A program made the translations under genes and the position numbers. From the NCBI GenBank assembly GCA_050952845.1, contig JBMNLP010000001.1, positions 2,418,001 through 2,482,000 of the forward strand: 64,000 bases of DNA, in the 5' to 3' direction. Positions 16,302 through 25,824 of this stretch are shown here, piece after piece. The DNA is from JAGVSV01 sp050952845 (GTDB taxonomy: Bacteria; Bacillota; Clostridia; Christensenellales; Aristaeellaceae). Below the pieces are notes generated by a model. The model ran no database searches, was not told where the DNA came from, and worked only from the letters and a program-made list of their open reading frames with translations. Positions within the stretch are counted from its first letter, which is position 1. Every line of letters starts with the position of its first letter.

Positions 16302-18743
16302 TTACTTCAGGTGCCAGATCATGTCGTTGTACTGGGCGATGGTGCGGTCGCTGGAGAACATCCCCGAGCGCGCCGTGTTGGTGATCGCCATGCGCAGCCA
16401 TTTTTCGCGGTTGGCATAGTCGCGCTCCAGACGGCGGTGAGCCATGGAGTAGCTGCCAAAGTCCTTCAACACAAAGTACGGGTCCGCCATGCCGCCGCCG
16501 GAGCCAAACAGCAGGTCATGGTACAGCGCCTGCAGAACAGCCGGGTTGTCCGGGAACAGGGTGCCGTCGATGATCTGGGTCATGGCGCGGCGGATCTCGG
16601 AGTTGGCTTCAAAAATATTGACGGGCGCGTAGGTTTTCTCCTGGTACATGGCCGCCACGGTATCCGCCCGCATGCCGAAGATGTAGATGTTCTCCTCGCC
16701 TACCTGCTGATAAATCTCCACGTTGGCGCCGTCCATGGTGCCGATGGTGACAGCGCCGTTCATCATGAACTTCATGTTGCCCGTGCCGCTGGCTTCCTTG
16801 CCGGCGGTGGAAATCTGCTCGGACACGTCGCTGGCGGGAATCAGCGCTTCGGCTGCAGAGACATTGTAGTTTTCCACAAACAGCACGCGGAGCATCTTCC
16901 GGGCCCTGGGCGTGCGGTCGATCAGCCTGGACAGGGCCAGGATGAAGCGGATGATCATCTTGGCTTTTACATAGCCCGGGCTTGATTTGGCGCCGAATAT
17001 GAACACGCGGGGCGCCATGACAAAGTTCGGATCGTCCATGATGCGGTTGTACAGCACCAGGATATGCAGGGCGTTCAGCATCTGCCGCTTGTATTCATGC
17101 AGTCGCTTGACTTGCACGTCGAAGATGGCGTCCGGGTCGACGGTCATCTGCTGGCGTTTGGTCAGGAAATCGTTGAAAATGGTTTTGTTGTGGCGCTTGA
17201 TGTTGGCAAACTCCTCCCGGAAGGCGGCATCATCGCGGAAGGGCAGCAGCAGATCCAGCTGCTCGGTGTCGGTTTTCCATTTGTCGCCGATGGCATCGGT
17301 GATAAGGTTTGTCAGCCGTGGATTGCACGCCAGCAGCCACCGCCGGTGCGCAATGCCGTTGGTGACATAGGTGATTTTTTCAGGCATGATGGCGTTGTAG
17401 TCGCGGAAGGTATCTTTCTTCAATATCGATCCGTGCAGCTGGCTGACGCCATTCACCGAATAGGACAGCGCCACGCACAGGTTGGCCATGTGCACCTGGT
17501 CATACGCCAGGATGGACATCTGGCCAATGCGGTTCCATTGCCCGGGGAAGTGGTTCCACAGCTTTTCCCCCAGGCGCCTGTTCATTTCTTCCAGGATCAT
17601 GTAGATGCGCGGCATGTGGCGTCTGACCAGGTCCTGCGGCCAGCGCTCCAGCGCTTCCTGCATGACAGTGTGGTTGGTGTACGCCACCGAGCGGGTGGTG
17701 ATCGCCTGAGCTTCGTCCCAGCCCAACCCCTCCTGATCGATCAACAGCCGCATCAATTCGGGGATGACGAAGCCCGGGTGCGTGTCGTTGATATGGAATA
17801 CCACTTTTTCAGGCAACAGGGAGAAATCGTTGCCAAAGCGGCGGCGGAAATCCTTCAGCGCATACTGTAATGTGGCGCTGACCAGAAAATAAGCCTGCGA
17901 CAGGCGCAGCGTTTTGCCCTCGTAGTGGTTGTCCTCCGGGTACAGCACCTTGGATATCACGTTAGCCAGGTCGTTTTCTTTGGAGGCGTTGAGGTAGTCG
18001 CCGCTGCTGAAAGCAGCTAAGTCAAGGCTGGTTTTGGAGCGGGCGCGCCACATGCGCAGCGTGTTGACAGTGCTGCTCTCATAGCCGGGGACGGGCATGT
18101 CGTACGGAACGGCTTCCACGGTGCGGTAGTCCGTCAGGCCAAACACCATGCGGCCGCCCACCTCCTGCTCGGTGACGCGGCCTTCGAAGTACACCTCCAC
18201 AGTATCTTCCGGACGGGCAACCTCCCATACGTTGCCGTTCTCCAACCAGTCATCCGGTAACTCCACCTGCTGGCCGCCGGTCAGTTTCTGCCGGAACAAG
18301 CCGTATTCATAGCGGATGGTGCAGCCCATGGCGGGCAAGCCCAGGGTGGACAGGCTGTCCATAAAGCAAGCGGCCAGGCGGCCCAGGCCGCCGTTGCCGA
18401 GGCCGGGCTCCGGCTCCTCACGCTCGATATCCTGCCAGGCGATGCCCAGCTCAGTCAGCGCCTTGGTGTAGGTATCCACCCAGCCTAAGTTCAGCACATT
18501 GTTGAACAGGCTGCGGCCCAGCAAAAACTCAATAGACAAGTAATACAGGCGCTTGCCCTGATAAGCTTTATCCTGTTCCCTGTGAGCCACCCAGCGCTGC
18601 ATGATCTGGTCGCGCACGGTGGTGGCTACGGCGGTATAAATCTGCTGCGGCGTCGCCTCGGCAAGGGTACGTCCGTTGTATCGCTGCAGTTTCCCAATGA
18701 TGGACTGCTTGATGGATTCTTTGTCAAATGTAGAAATAGGCAT
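16302..18743 (-). CDS. glgP: Glycogen/alpha-glucan phosphorylase
   Basis: An 813-residue GT35 phosphorylase that releases glucose-1-phosphate from glycogen or maltodextrins, using pyridoxal phosphate. The PLP lysine region EASGTGNMKFMMNGAVTIGT is present near residue 660, as are LGNGGLGRLAACFMDS, the HINDTHPGFVIPELMR segment and RRWLLACNPRL. Length is normal. ATG start with AAAAAGGAG upstream, driven by a good promoter at 18783-18811. No other glycogen genes are in the window. Confidence 0.97.
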   Translation of the reverse strand: MPISTFDKESIKQSIIGKLQRYNGRTLAEATPQQIYTAVATTVRDQIMQRWVAHREQDKAYQGKRLYYLSIEFLLGRSLFNNVLNLGWVDTYTKALTELGIAWQDIEREEPEPGLGNGGLGRLAACFMDSLSTLGLPAMGCTIRYEYGLFRQKLTGGQQVELPDDWLENGNVWEVARPEDTVEVYFEGRVTEQEVGGRMVFGLTDYRTVEAVPYDMPVPGYESSTVNTLRMWRARSKTSLDLAAFSSGDYLNASKENDLANVISKVLYPEDNHYEGKTLRLSQAYFLVSATLQYALKDFRRRFGNDFSLLPEKVVFHINDTHPGFVIPELMRLLIDQEGLGWDEAQAITTRSVAYTNHTVMQEALERWPQDLVRRHMPRIYMILEEMNRRLGEKLWNHFPGQWNRIGQMSILAYDQVHMANLCVALSYSVNGVSQLHGSILKKDTFRDYNAIMPEKITYVTNGIAHRRWLLACNPRLTNLITDAIGDKWKTDTEQLDLLLPFRDDAAFREEFANIKRHNKTIFNDFLTKRQQMTVDPDAIFDVQVKRLHEYKRQMLNALHILVLYNRIMDDPNFVMAPRVFIFGAKSSPGYVKAKMIIRFILALSRLIDRTPRARKMLRVLFVENYNVSAAEALIPASDVSEQISTAGKEASGTGNMKFMMNGAVTIGTMDGANVEIYQQVGEENIYIFGMRADTVAAMYQEKTYAPVNIFEANSEIRRAMTQIIDGTLFPDNPAVLQALYHDLLFGSGGGMADPYFVLKDFGSYSMAHRRLERDYANREKWLRMAITNTARSGMFSSDRTIAQYNDMIWHLK

Positions 18744-18782
18744 GCTTCATCTCCTTTTTCTGGGTACAAAAGTACCAACGGA

Positions 18783-18811
18783 ATTATAGCACAGGACCGC
18801 GCCAGCGGCAA
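18783..18811 (-). promoter_or_regulatory. Promoter of glgP
   Basis: Minus-strand -35 TTGCCG (18806-18811), 17-base spacer, -10 TATAAT (18783-18788), 40 bases before the glgP start. Confidence 0.65.
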
Positions 18812-18930
18812 TATTCGCGATATTGATGGTTCCATTTTCAGTGTGCTAAGATTCATGAACAAAAGAATAGAATGCGTAAGAGGAATGATGAGCGAGTATA
18901 CAATCATATCTCAATTGATTAGAGCAGAAG

Positions 18931-18959
18931 TTGCTTTTCGGCTCAACGCATGATATCAT
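18931..18959 (+). promoter_or_regulatory. Promoter of the Fur/Zur regulator and metal importer operon
   Basis: Plus-strand -35 TTGCTT (18931-18936), 17-base spacer, -10 TATCAT (18954-18959). The expected transcription start falls inside the palindromic operator that follows at once. Confidence 0.65.
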
Positions 18960-18962
18960 GCG

Positions 18963-18985
18963 AAATTGAGAATGGTTCTCAATTT
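18963..18985. promoter_or_regulatory. Perfect Fur/Zur-type operator
   Basis: AAATTGAGAA and TTCTCAATTT are perfect 10-base arms around TGG. The core TGAGAAnnnTTCTCA resembles Fur-family boxes. It covers the expected transcription start of the regulator gene, 13 bases before the start codon, so autorepression by metal-bound regulator is the simplest reading. Confidence 0.8.
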
Positions 18986-18997
18986 GAGCGGGGAGGG

Positions 18998-19420
18998 ATG
19001 GCCATGACCGGATACCAGACACAGCAGAGCAAGGCGTTGGTGGCTTTTCTATACCGGCATCCCGGCTGGGCTTTTACAGCGCGGGAGCTGGCCAAAGCGT
19101 TAAAAGACGATCCTCTCACCGACCAGACCGTCGGGGAAAGCACAGTATACCGCCTTTTGCAGAAGTTAGTAGCCGAGGGGATTATCAAGCGCTATCTGTC
19201 GGAGGGCAGCCGTTGCTATGTGTACGAAATGCCTCCGTGCGGGCGCCCCTGCAATGAACACCTGCATATCAAGTGCACCTTGTGCCACAAGCTGATTCAC
19301 CTGGGGGAAGCGGAAACCAACCGGGTCATGCAGGAAGCCGAGAAGGAAGGTTTTGTTCTGGATAGAGAGCAGACCCTGCTGCTGGGACAGTGCGCCGCCT
19401 GCCGCAGGGAGGCACCATGA
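18998..19420 (+). CDS. Fur-family metal-responsive repressor (Zur-like)
   Basis: A 140-residue Fur-family winged-helix regulator. The recognition-helix region is ESTVYRLLQKLVAEGIIKRY, and zinc-site residues appear in HLHIKCTLCHKLIHL and the C-terminal CAAC pair. It is first in an operon with a zinc/manganese ABC importer and is preceded by a perfect operator, so it most likely senses zinc (Zur); manganese or iron sensing cannot be excluded. The ATG at 18998 is chosen because GGGGAGGG lies just upstream; the longer frame from 18950 would run through the operator. Confidence 0.87.
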   Translation: MAMTGYQTQQSKALVAFLYRHPGWAFTARELAKALKDDPLTDQTVGESTVYRLLQKLVAEGIIKRYLSEGSRCYVYEMPPCGRPCNEHLHIKCTLCHKLIHLGEAETNRVMQEAEKEGFVLDREQTLLLGQCAACRREAP

Positions 19421-19505
19421 TCAAGCGCCGCTTCGCCCGATGCATCTGCATGGGAGAAGAAGGAGCGCGTTTTGCACGTTTACCCTAAGGATAACGGAGG
19501 ATACT

Positions 19506-20456
19506 ATGAAAAAGATCATTGCCGCTGCTTTGGCGCTGATGCTGGCATTGTCTTCAGGCAGTGTTCACGCACAACAAAAGAAACTGAACATCGTCTGCAC
19601 CACGTTCCCCTCCTACGACTGGATGCGCAGCATTTTAGGCGACAGGCTGGACGCGGTGGAACTCACCCTGCTGCAGGACAGCGGGGCGGATTTGCACAAC
19701 TTCCAGCCTACTGCCCAGGATTTTATCAAAATATCCTCGGCGGACATGATGGTGTACATCGGCGGCCCCGCGGACGCCTGGGTAGAAGATGCCGTGAAGG
19801 AAGCCCGCAACAAGGACATGGTGACCATCAATCTGCTCAAAGCCCTGGGAGAGGACATCTTGATGGATGTTGTCAAGGATGACCATGAGCATGATGACCA
19901 CGATGGCCATGTCCACAGCCATGAGGATGAACACATCTGGCTGTCGCTGCGCAACGCTCAAAAGCTGAGCCGGGTGATGGCGACGGCATTGGCCCTTCTG
20001 GACGCCGAACATGCGGACACCTATCTTGCCAACCAGCAGGCCTATGCTGCCCGGTTGGACAAGCTGGACAGGCAGTACCGGGAGGCGGTGGATGCTGCCC
20101 GGCACAAAACACTGCTCTTTGGCGATCGTTTCCCCTTCCGTTATCTGGCGGAGGATTATGGCTTAACCTACTTCGCCGCTTTCTCCGGCTGCTCCGCCGA
20201 AACGGAAGCCAGCTTTGAGACGGTGGCCTTCCTGGCCAACAAGGCGGACGAGCTGAATCTGCCTGCCATCCTGGTGCTTGACGGCTCCGACGGCAAGATT
20301 GCCAAAGCCGTGCTGGGCGCTTCCCGGAATAAGAGCCGCCCCCTGATCGTGCTGGACAGCATGCAGACGGTGGACAGCCAGATGGTGCGGGATGGCACAA
20401 CCTACCTCGGCATCATGGAGAAGAACCTGGAAAGCCTGAAGGAAGCGCTGAAATAA
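19506..20456 (+). CDS. Zinc/manganese ABC transporter substrate-binding protein (ZnuA/AdcA-like)
   Basis: A 316-residue cluster A-I metal-binding protein. Signal peptide of about 22 residues, then KLNIVCTTFPSYDWMRSILG. Metal ligands are expected from GADLHNFQPT, the DEHIWLSLRNA histidine and a late Asp in VLDGSDG. A His/Asp/Glu-rich loop (DDHEHDDHDGHVHSHEDEH, about residues 122-140) is typical of zinc rather than manganese receptors. No lipobox cysteine follows the signal sequence. ATG at 19506 has ACGGAGG upstream. Belongs to the Zur-like operon with znuC- and znuB-type genes. Confidence 0.9.
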   Translation: MKKIIAAALALMLALSSGSVHAQQKKLNIVCTTFPSYDWMRSILGDRLDAVELTLLQDSGADLHNFQPTAQDFIKISSADMMVYIGGPADAWVEDAVKEARNKDMVTINLLKALGEDILMDVVKDDHEHDDHDGHVHSHEDEHIWLSLRNAQKLSRVMATALALLDAEHADTYLANQQAYAARLDKLDRQYREAVDAARHKTLLFGDRFPFRYLAEDYGLTYFAAFSGCSAETEASFETVAFLANKADELNLPAILVLDGSDGKIAKAVLGASRNKSRPLIVLDSMQTVDSQMVRDGTTYLGIMEKNLESLKEALK

Positions 20457-20491
20457 GGGCTGTGTCCGGGCGGCTTTGGAGAAAGGATAGT

Positions 20492-21190
20492 ATGGCACTT
20501 TTAACCTGTGATCATGTCAGCGTGGGCTACGAGGGACAGCCTGTGGCGGAAGCCCTTACCTTTGCGGTAAACCCCGGCGACTACCTGTGCATTGTGGGGG
20601 AAAACGGCTCAGGAAAGACCACCCTGATGAAGACCATTTTGGGTCTGCTGTCCCCTTTGTCGGGCACCATGACGATGGCGGAGGGAATGCGCCACCACAT
20701 CGGCTACCTGCCCCAGCAGAGCGCTGTGCAGCAGGATTTTCCCGCCTCGGTGCGGGAAGTGGTGCTCAGCGGATGCCTGTCCAGGGGCGGCGGCCTGTTT
20801 TATACCCGGGCGCAGAAGGCGCTGGCTGACAGGAACATGGCGCGGCTGGGCATCGCCGGGATTTCAAATCACTGCTACCGGGAGCTGTCCGGCGGTCAGC
20901 AGCAGCGTGTTCTGCTGGCCCGGGCGCTGTGCGCGGCGGATAAAATGCTGCTGCTGGACGAGCCCGCTGCGGGGCTGGACCCCCAGATCACCCGGGAAAT
21001 GTACCAGCTGATTGGCGATTTGAACCGGAGCGGCCTGACCATCATCATGATCACCCATGATATAGCCGCAGCGGTAAAGCAAGCATCCCACATCCTGCAC
21101 GTGTCCCGTACGCCGCTGTACTTTGGAGAAACCAAAGGCTACGCTCAAAGCCCCATGTGGAGCATGCTTTTTAAGGGAGAACAGCCATGA
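20492..21190 (+). CDS. Metal ABC transporter ATPase (ZnuC-like)
   Basis: A 232-residue ATPase with Walker A GENGSGKTT, Q-loop LPQQSAVQQDFPASV, signature LSGGQQQRVLLARAL and Walker B MLLLDEPAAGLD. The ATG at 20492 has GAGAAAGGA upstream and starts MALLTCDHVSVGYEG. It overlaps the permease gene start by four bases. Together with the binding protein and permease it forms a zinc-type importer under the Fur/Zur regulator. Confidence 0.92.
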   Translation: MALLTCDHVSVGYEGQPVAEALTFAVNPGDYLCIVGENGSGKTTLMKTILGLLSPLSGTMTMAEGMRHHIGYLPQQSAVQQDFPASVREVVLSGCLSRGGGLFYTRAQKALADRNMARLGIAGISNHCYRELSGGQQQRVLLARALCAADKMLLLDEPAAGLDPQITREMYQLIGDLNRSGLTIIMITHDIAAAVKQASHILHVSRTPLYFGETKGYAQSPMWSMLFKGEQP

Positions 21191-22050
21191 ATACAGGCGG
21201 TGTTTGGGAGACCCTCAGCTTTTACCTGTCCTATCCCTTTGTGCAGCATGCCGTAATTGTGGGGGTGTTGGTCGCGCTGAGCGCTTCGCTGCTGGGCGTG
21301 GTGCTGGTGCTGCGCCGCCTGTCCTACATTGGCGATGGCCTTGCCCATGTGGCGTTTGGCGCCATGGCCATCGCCACGGTGCTGAACCTCAGCAACAACA
21401 CGCTGCTGGTATTGCCCATTACCATGTTGTTCTCCATCCTGCTGCTGCATGGCGGCAAGCGGGTAAAAATCCAGGGGGATGCCGTCATCGCCATGATGAG
21501 CGCAGGCGCGCTGGCCGTCGGTTATATTCTGTTCAACCTATTTCCGCCCAGGGGGGGCAATGTGTCGGGGGACGTGTGTACCACGCTGTTTGGATCAACC
21601 TCCATCCTGACGCTCAGCCGGCAGGAGGTGTGGCTGAGCATCGGCCTCTGCTTTGCCGTTGTCATGCTGTTTGTGCTGTTTTATAACCGTTTGTTCGCCC
21701 TGACCTTTGACAGCGAGTTTGCCGCTGCCACCGGCATGCGCACGGGGCTGTACAACACCGCCATCGCTGTGGTCATTGCCACGGTTGTTTCTCTGTCCAT
21801 GAACCTGGTAGGCTCGCTGCTGATATCGGCGCTGCTGGTGTTCCCGGTGCTCAGCGCCATGCGGGTGTATAAAAGCTTCCGCGCTGTAGTGATCTGCGCT
21901 GCGGTTTTTGGCGTTACAGCAGCCTTGGCGGGGTTATTGGCATCCATCCTGGCGGGCACGCCGGTGGGCGCCACCATTGTGGCGGCAGACATCGCCGGTT
22001 TTCTTCTGTTTACCCTGTTAGGCAAACTGAAAGGCGGTAGCCAAAAATGA
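21187..22050 (+). CDS. Metal ABC transporter permease (ZnuB-like)
   Basis: A 287-residue ABC-3 family permease with eight or so hydrophobic segments. Typical stretches are LRRLSYIGDGLAHVAFGAMA near residue 40, GLYNTAIAVVIATVVSLSMNLVGSLLISALLVFP at about 188-220, and the C-terminal GTPVGATIVAADIAGFLLF. Last gene of the metal importer operon; the 200 bases after it hold the promoter of the protease gene. Confidence 0.92.
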   Translation: MNTGGVWETLSFYLSYPFVQHAVIVGVLVALSASLLGVVLVLRRLSYIGDGLAHVAFGAMAIATVLNLSNNTLLVLPITMLFSILLLHGGKRVKIQGDAVIAMMSAGALAVGYILFNLFPPRGGNVSGDVCTTLFGSTSILTLSRQEVWLSIGLCFAVVMLFVLFYNRLFALTFDSEFAAATGMRTGLYNTAIAVVIATVVSLSMNLVGSLLISALLVFPVLSAMRVYKSFRAVVICAAVFGVTAALAGLLASILAGTPVGATIVAADIAGFLLFTLLGKLKGGSQK

Positions 22051-22175
22051 AACAGGGAGTACTGTTGGCTCTTTTGCCGGCAGCGGGAAAGAACAAACAG
22101 GGAACAGCCTCGCCCCGTTCCACCGCATATAAAGTAATAACCATGTAAAATCCATGTGAAATGTTCGGTGTTTCG

Positions 22176-22204
22176 TTGACTCTGGCAGCGTGCGCACCTA
22201 CAAT
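22176..22204 (+). promoter_or_regulatory. Promoter of the M16C protease gene
   Basis: Plus-strand -35 TTGACT (22176-22181), 17-base spacer, -10 TACAAT (22199-22204), about 50 bases before the start codon. Confidence 0.65.
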
Positions 22205-22252
22205 GTAGATGACGCTTTGTTCCATTCGCTTTTTTGATAAGGAGGACACACC

Positions 22253-25200
22253 ATGAACAGAAAATGGACAACCTATATGGCACTGCTCGTCAGCATCGTA
22301 CTGACGCTATCAACCGTGGGGCTGCCTGTCCTGGCGCAGGAAGCCGCCTTAGACGTTGGCGACAAAACCAATGGCTTTGTGGTGCAGGAACGCTCGCGGC
22401 TCGATCTGGTCAATGCCGATGTCACGCTGCTTGAGCATGAAAAGACCGGCGCTTTGCTCATGCTGGTACAGAATGAGGACACCAACCGCACCTATGACAT
22501 CTCCTTCCGGACGCCGGTGGAGGATGACAGCGGCATCCCCCATGTATTTGAGCATGCCACCCTGGGAGGATCGCAGAAATATCCCTCCAAGGCGCTTTTT
22601 TTCAACCTCATCCATCAAACCTACAACACCTACATGAACGCCATGACCACGGACTTGATCACGACCTATCCGGTGGCTTCCCTGAGCGAAAAGCAGCTGC
22701 TCAAGTATGTGGATTACTACACCGACAGCGTGTTCAATCCCTCCATCATGGAGGACGAAAGCATTTTCCGGGAGGAAGCCTGGCGCTACGCCATGGTTGA
22801 CAAGGACGCGCTGCTTACCATCGCCGGCACCGTCTACACCGAGATGCAGGGCGCTTACAGCATCGAGACGGCCAGTATGTTCAACTTCAAAAAAACCCTG
22901 TTCCCCGGCAGCCAGGCGGGCAACTCCCATGGCGGCCATCCTTCGCAGATTACCACCATGACCTGGCAGCACCTGAAGGATTACCACGACGCCTATTATC
23001 ATCCGTCCAATTCTCTGTCCATCCTCTATGGCAAGATTGAGGATTATGCCCCTTTCCTGACCTTGCTGGATGGCTATTTCTCAGCTTACGACAAAAAGAA
23101 GTTTACCTTTGACGACCTCGGCTATACCCCCCTGTCAGCTGCCAGTGAAAAGACGTTTGAACACCCGGTGGAAGCAGGCAGCGACACCACCAACGGCGCC
23201 GTGGTGTATTTCGGCTACGCCCTGAAGGACGCCACAGCGGAAGACGAGGCGATCCTCGACCTGCTGACCACCCTTTTGAACAACCCCTCCTCCCCTTTCC
23301 AGCAAACCATGAAAGAAAAACTGCCCTCGGCTTCCGCCTCCTGCTACTATGACAACGCTACACCCGAGGTAGCGGTGGTTTTCCAGGCTAGCGGCATGGC
23401 GGCGGAGGACGCGCTGCTCTTTCAGACGGTGGTGGAGGAAGCCCTGGCCGGCATTCGGGAAAAGGGCTTTGACCTGGCAGCGGTAGAAGCGGTAGCCGCC
23501 GCCACGCGGCTGGACCTGCTGCTGGTCACAGAAAGCCCCAACATCGGCCCCGGCATCGCCCCCAGCATCGCCTACATGTGGGCCGCCACCGGCGATTGGC
23601 AAGCCTATAACCGCTATGTGAAAAACACGGAGAACTTCCTGGCCTTTGCCGAGCAGGGCCTGTATCAGCAGGTGATTGAACGGCATCTGACCGACAACCC
23701 CCGCACCGCCCTGGTGGTGACAGCCCCGGCGCCCGGCCTGAAAGAGCAGCAGGACCAAGCCCTGGCTGAGGAGCTGGCTGCCCAAAAGGCTGCTATGACA
23801 GAAGAAGAGATCGCTGCCATCGTAGAAGCCACCGCCAAACAGGGGGAGCAGCCCGATGATGCCGCCGCTCTGGTAGCCCAGCTGCAGGCAGTGGATGTAG
23901 ACACCCTGCCCGAGGAACGCCGCATCTATGACATCACCGATGAAACGGGCGCGGACAACGTGCGCCGCCTGCACGCCCAAGCCGATGTAAGCGGCGTGGG
24001 CCAGGCGCTGCTGCTGTTAAACGCAGGCGCCATCCCCCAGGACGACCTGCACTGGTACCGGCTGTATGTCGATCTGCTGGGCAAGCTTGACACTGCCCGG
24101 CACGATAACGCCAGCTTTTCCGCTCTCCTGACCCGCTACCTCTACCAACAGGAAGTGCGGCCCACGGTGTACACCGGCAAAAACATGGACGAGTGCCATC
24201 CCTACCTGCGGGTCAGCTGGATCGCCATGGATGAGGACATGGCCCCTGCCTATGATTTGGTGTATGAGCTGCTGTTTGAAACCAAGTTGGATAACGCCGC
24301 CAAGGTCGCCGATGTGCTCAGCCAGGTGAAAGCCTCGCTCAAGCAGGCCATAACCAACGGCTCCTTCCAAATTCAGGCATACCGTGCCTTTGCCAGCGCC
24401 TCCCCGGCCTTCCGCTATTTTAACCACCTGAATTTCCTGGACTACTATGCCTTCTTAGAGCAGGCCGAAACCCTGTTCGCGGCAGAGCCCGAAACTGCCC
24501 TCAAAAAACTCTCAGAGGTACAGGCATTCTTCCATGTGCGGGATGGCGCCATCTCCGGCTTTGCCGGCAGCGCGGACAGCGCCGTTACCCACCGGGAAGC
24601 GGCGGATGCCTTCCTGAACCGCCTGGATACTGCCCAGCGCGCAGAGGCAGCCTATGATCTGCCCGCCATTGCGGACAAAGAAGCGCTGGTCGTGGACGCC
24701 GCCGTGCAATACAACCTGATCTATGCCCCATACCATGCCCTGGGGCTGGAGGGAACCAGCGGCGACTTAGACGCAGTGACCCGCCTGGTGGTGGACGCGT
24801 TTCTCTATCCCCAGCTGCGCGATCAGTACGGCGCCTATGGCGTTGACCACACCGCCATTGAGGAGGGGGTGTACATCCTCTCCTTCCGCGACCCCAACGT
24901 GCAGGAAACCTTTGATATTTACGCCGCCCTCCCCGGCATGATCGAGAGCATGACGCTGGATCAGGAGACGCTCAACGGCTTTATCCTCTCGGCATACAGC
25001 GGCTATGCCCTGTCGCAGGGCGAGCTTTCAGGTGCCCTCCAGGCACTGTTGGACGCTGTGGACGAAAAGCCGCAGGAACGTTACCTCACCTGGATGCGGG
25101 AACTGAAGGCACTGACCCCTGAGAAGGTCAGGGAATATGCCGCCATGTACCAGGCGCTAAGCGACAAGGGGCATCGCTCCACATCGGGCGGCGCCAGCGT

Positions 25201-25762
25201 CATCCAGCAAAACGAAGCCCTGTATGACAGGATTCTCAACCCCTTTTCGGTCAAGGAAGTATCCCATGACAGCCTGGCCGATGTGGCGCAGGAAGAATGG
25301 TACAGCGAGGCAGTAGCCTTTGTGCTGGGCAACAAAGCCATGTCCCCCATGAGCGAGGAAGCCTTTGGCATCGACGAAGCCGCCACCGTGGGCGACTTTA
25401 CCGTGGCCCTGTTCACATTGGCCGGCATGCCGACCTCCGCGGAGGAAGGCATGATGATCCTGGCACAGCTGGGCGTGCTGAGCGCTGAAGACAAGGCGGA
25501 CACCGTCTTGACCCGTGAAAGGCTTGCTGACACGCTGTGCAGCTTCCTGTCGAAAGCGGCAGGACAGGATATCCAAACCGGCCTGAACCCGCTGCCCGAC
25601 CTGACGGATGCCGATCAAATCAGCCCGGCAAGCCTGACCAACGTCCAGTTTATGCTGCACCACGGGCTGCTGCGCGTGGCGGACAGCACGCTCCAGCCTC
25701 AAGCCCCCGCGACCCGGGCGGATTTGGCTTATGCCATCTGGGGTGTGGATAAAATGGAATAA
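22253..25762 (+). CDS. Secreted M16C (PreP-like) metalloprotease with C-terminal SLH-like repeats
   Basis: A 1169-residue exported protease. Signal peptide to about residue 28. The inverted zinc motif HVFEH (97-101) and the third ligand in VYTEMQG (E197) have the same 96-residue spacing as in PreP-type M16C peptidases, which degrade peptides inside a closed chamber formed by four homologous domains (all fit within residues 30-1000). The last 160 residues differ: WYSEAVAFVLGNKAM, ATVGDFTVALFTLAG, then LTNVQFMLHHGLLRV and APATRADLAYAIW, patterns of S-layer homology repeats that bind pyruvylated wall polymers. So the protease is likely held at the cell surface. AAGGAGG start. Confidence 0.88.
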   Translation: MNRKWTTYMALLVSIVLTLSTVGLPVLAQEAALDVGDKTNGFVVQERSRLDLVNADVTLLEHEKTGALLMLVQNEDTNRTYDISFRTPVEDDSGIPHVFEHATLGGSQKYPSKALFFNLIHQTYNTYMNAMTTDLITTYPVASLSEKQLLKYVDYYTDSVFNPSIMEDESIFREEAWRYAMVDKDALLTIAGTVYTEMQGAYSIETASMFNFKKTLFPGSQAGNSHGGHPSQITTMTWQHLKDYHDAYYHPSNSLSILYGKIEDYAPFLTLLDGYFSAYDKKKFTFDDLGYTPLSAASEKTFEHPVEAGSDTTNGAVVYFGYALKDATAEDEAILDLLTTLLNNPSSPFQQTMKEKLPSASASCYYDNATPEVAVVFQASGMAAEDALLFQTVVEEALAGIREKGFDLAAVEAVAAATRLDLLLVTESPNIGPGIAPSIAYMWAATGDWQAYNRYVKNTENFLAFAEQGLYQQVIERHLTDNPRTALVVTAPAPGLKEQQDQALAEELAAQKAAMTEEEIAAIVEATAKQGEQPDDAAALVAQLQAVDVDTLPEERRIYDITDETGADNVRRLHAQADVSGVGQALLLLNAGAIPQDDLHWYRLYVDLLGKLDTARHDNASFSALLTRYLYQQEVRPTVYTGKNMDECHPYLRVSWIAMDEDMAPAYDLVYELLFETKLDNAAKVADVLSQVKASLKQAITNGSFQIQAYRAFASASPAFRYFNHLNFLDYYAFLEQAETLFAAEPETALKKLSEVQAFFHVRDGAISGFAGSADSAVTHREAADAFLNRLDTAQRAEAAYDLPAIADKEALVVDAAVQYNLIYAPYHALGLEGTSGDLDAVTRLVVDAFLYPQLRDQYGAYGVDHTAIEEGVYILSFRDPNVQETFDIYAALPGMIESMTLDQETLNGFILSAYSGYALSQGELSGALQALLDAVDEKPQERYLTWMRELKALTPEKVREYAAMYQALSDKGHRSTSGGASVIQQNEALYDRILNPFSVKEVSHDSLADVAQEEWYSEAVAFVLGNKAMSPMSEEAFGIDEAATVGDFTVALFTLAGMPTSAEEGMMILAQLGVLSAEDKADTVLTRERLADTLCSFLSKAAGQDIQTGLNPLPDLTDADQISPASLTNVQFMLHHGLLRVADSTLQPQAPATRADLAYAIWGVDKME

Positions 25763-25773
25763 AATCCGCAGCC

Positions 25774-25824
25774 ACCCGCCAGCCTCCCCTGCGCTTTCAG
25801 CGCATTCCGTGCTGGCGGGTTTTA
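25774..25824 (+). terminator. Terminator after the M16C protease gene
   Basis: A perfect 10-base stem (ACCCGCCAGC/GCTGGCGGGT) encloses a second small stem (TGCGCT/AGCGCA) and is followed by TTT. The T-run also forms the left edge of the type A inverted-repeat element. Confidence 0.7.
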
